Source: Cristatella mucedo (taxonomy: Eukaryota; Bryozoa; Phylactolaemata; Cristatellidae). Taken from it: a DNA stretch of 52,500 nucleotides. Each line of letters begins with the position of its first letter. Position 1 is the stretch's first letter. The notes under the pieces were generated by a model, which was not told the DNA's origin, ran no database searches, and saw nothing but the letters and a program-made list of their open reading frames with translations. Made by a program: the position numbers and the translations under genes. The stretch covers positions 350,001 through 402,500 of the forward strand of contig WPIO01000132.1 of assembly GCA_009760855.2 (NCBI GenBank), written 5' to 3'. Below are positions 51,682 to 52,500 of the stretch, piece by piece.

Positions 51682-51759
51682 ATTTACCGGGGGAGCGCTA
51701 TCGCCGTCTTTTGTGCTTAACATAGGCCAAAAGATGGCGATAGCGCGTCGCCGGTAAAT
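51682..51759. repeat. Long imperfect hairpin, 31-bp arms and 16-base loop
   Basis: Arms 51,682-51,712 and 51,729-51,759 pair at 27 of 31 positions. The outer ATTTACCGG and inner GCGCTATCGCC blocks are perfect, with an internal mismatch of four positions between them. One further mismatch would be a G-U pair in RNA. Confidence 0.9.
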
Positions 51760-51761
51760 AC

Positions 51762-52098
51762 GATGGCTGTCGACTAAATGGAAAAATGGCGGCGGACCGA
51801 CCAACCGACCGACCAACGAGGCGTGCTAGGTGTGGCCTTAGGTCTTAGCGCTCAAGCCGGGCCAGGTAAAGCGACGGCATGCCATCAGAGGAGCAGAGCC
51901 TGCGAGCCGCAATGGAGTATTCGAGAACATTCTGTTGGTGTAACCGAGCGTTAGCCACCACGGGCCACTGCCGGGAAGACGTAGAGTCATTTTGGGATGA
52001 GCTGCAAGCCATTGAGCAGGCACTAAAAAAATCCGTATGTTAATAAAAATCCGCCCTTATTAAAGGCAGAAAAAAGCAAAACCAGGCAGACGTGAAAG
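51762..52098. other. Unassigned sequence
   Basis: A short CCGACCAAC-type run lies near 51,797-51,820. Nothing else recognised. Confidence 0.4.
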
Positions 52099-52099
52099 A

Positions 52100-52113
52100 G
52101 AAGAGGAAGAGGA

Positions 52114-52150
<37 letters not shown>

Positions 52151-52174
52151 CGAGAGAGAGATAGAGAGAGAAAG

Positions 52175-52229
<55 letters not shown>

Positions 52230-52253
52230 GCGAGAGAGAGAGAGAAAGAGTGG

Positions 52254-52284
<31 letters not shown>

Positions 52285-52315
52285 ATAGCGAGAGAGAGAT
52301 AGAGAGAGAAAGAGC

Positions 52316-52347
<32 letters not shown>

Positions 52348-52406
52348 AATAGCGAGAGAGAGAGAAAGAGTGGGAGAGAGAGGGAGAGCGAGAGAGAGAA
52401 AGAGTG

Positions 52407-52464
<58 letters not shown>

Positions 52465-52500
52465 AAGAGTGGGAGAGAGAGGGAGAGCGAGAGAGAGAAA
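52100..52500. repeat. GA microsatellite running off the window end
   Basis: Almost pure GA repeat with a higher-order pattern of interruptions (AAAGAGCGAG, AAATAGCGAG, AAAGAGTGGGAG) recurring at irregular spacing. It continues past the window. Confidence 0.97.

Noticed and set aside
52092-52352. Open frame of Glu/Arg repeats
   Set aside because: Translation of the GA microsatellite only.

Overview
This is a eukaryotic, animal-type window. It holds one spliced protein-coding gene surrounded by transposon remnants, long microsatellites and CpG-rich blocks with no recognisable genes. The gene is a NUAK-family (AMPK-related) protein kinase. It has canonical GT-AG introns, and the retroelements are of the CR1/L2 LINE, tRNA-derived SINE and Ty3/gypsy types. 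An invertebrate metazoan is most likely; I cannot place it further from sequence alone.

Layout. 1-5,000: AT microsatellite, a diverged 206-bp tandem duplication, three SINE copies and a TC microsatellite. 5,000-7,280: LINE and SINE 3' ends. 7,290-12,225: a three-layer nest of LINE copies on the minus strand. 12,840-15,860: an old LINE reverse-transcriptase scrap, a decayed Ty3/gypsy pol fragment on the minus strand, and an unclassified dispersed repeat. 17,200-28,260: the NUAK gene on the minus strand, in six coding exons between 27,965 and 17,932. It encodes 603 residues and has a candidate poly(A) signal near 17,214 and a CRE/E-box/CCAAT-bearing upstream region. 28,260-34,460: SINEs and microsatellites. 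34,460-37,250, 40,300-42,950, 46,060-47,425 and 50,760-52,000: CpG-rich blocks. 37,893-39,541, 43,952-44,440 and 47,612-49,578: plus-strand LINE copies, the last with an uninterrupted reverse-transcriptase frame. 44,993-46,058: a very homogeneous 11-bp minisatellite. 52,100 to the end: a GA microsatellite.

How the parts relate. The LINE family carries a 3' tail (a GCAAATGTAAAGCGCCTAG-type sequence followed by ATT repeats). The same tail is attached to tRNA-like SINE heads, which is the usual sign of SINEs mobilised by a partner LINE. Copies at 9,061-10,165 and 47,612-49,578 differ at only about a dozen of 281 compared residues, so the family moved recently. The kinase gene itself shows a 53-bp tandem duplication that duplicates the 3' splice site of exon 3. 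Using the distal copy would shift the frame and terminate early.

Limits. Exon structure comes from splice consensus and family similarity remembered for NUAK kinases, without transcript data. Retroelement boundaries are approximate unless a target-site duplication is given.
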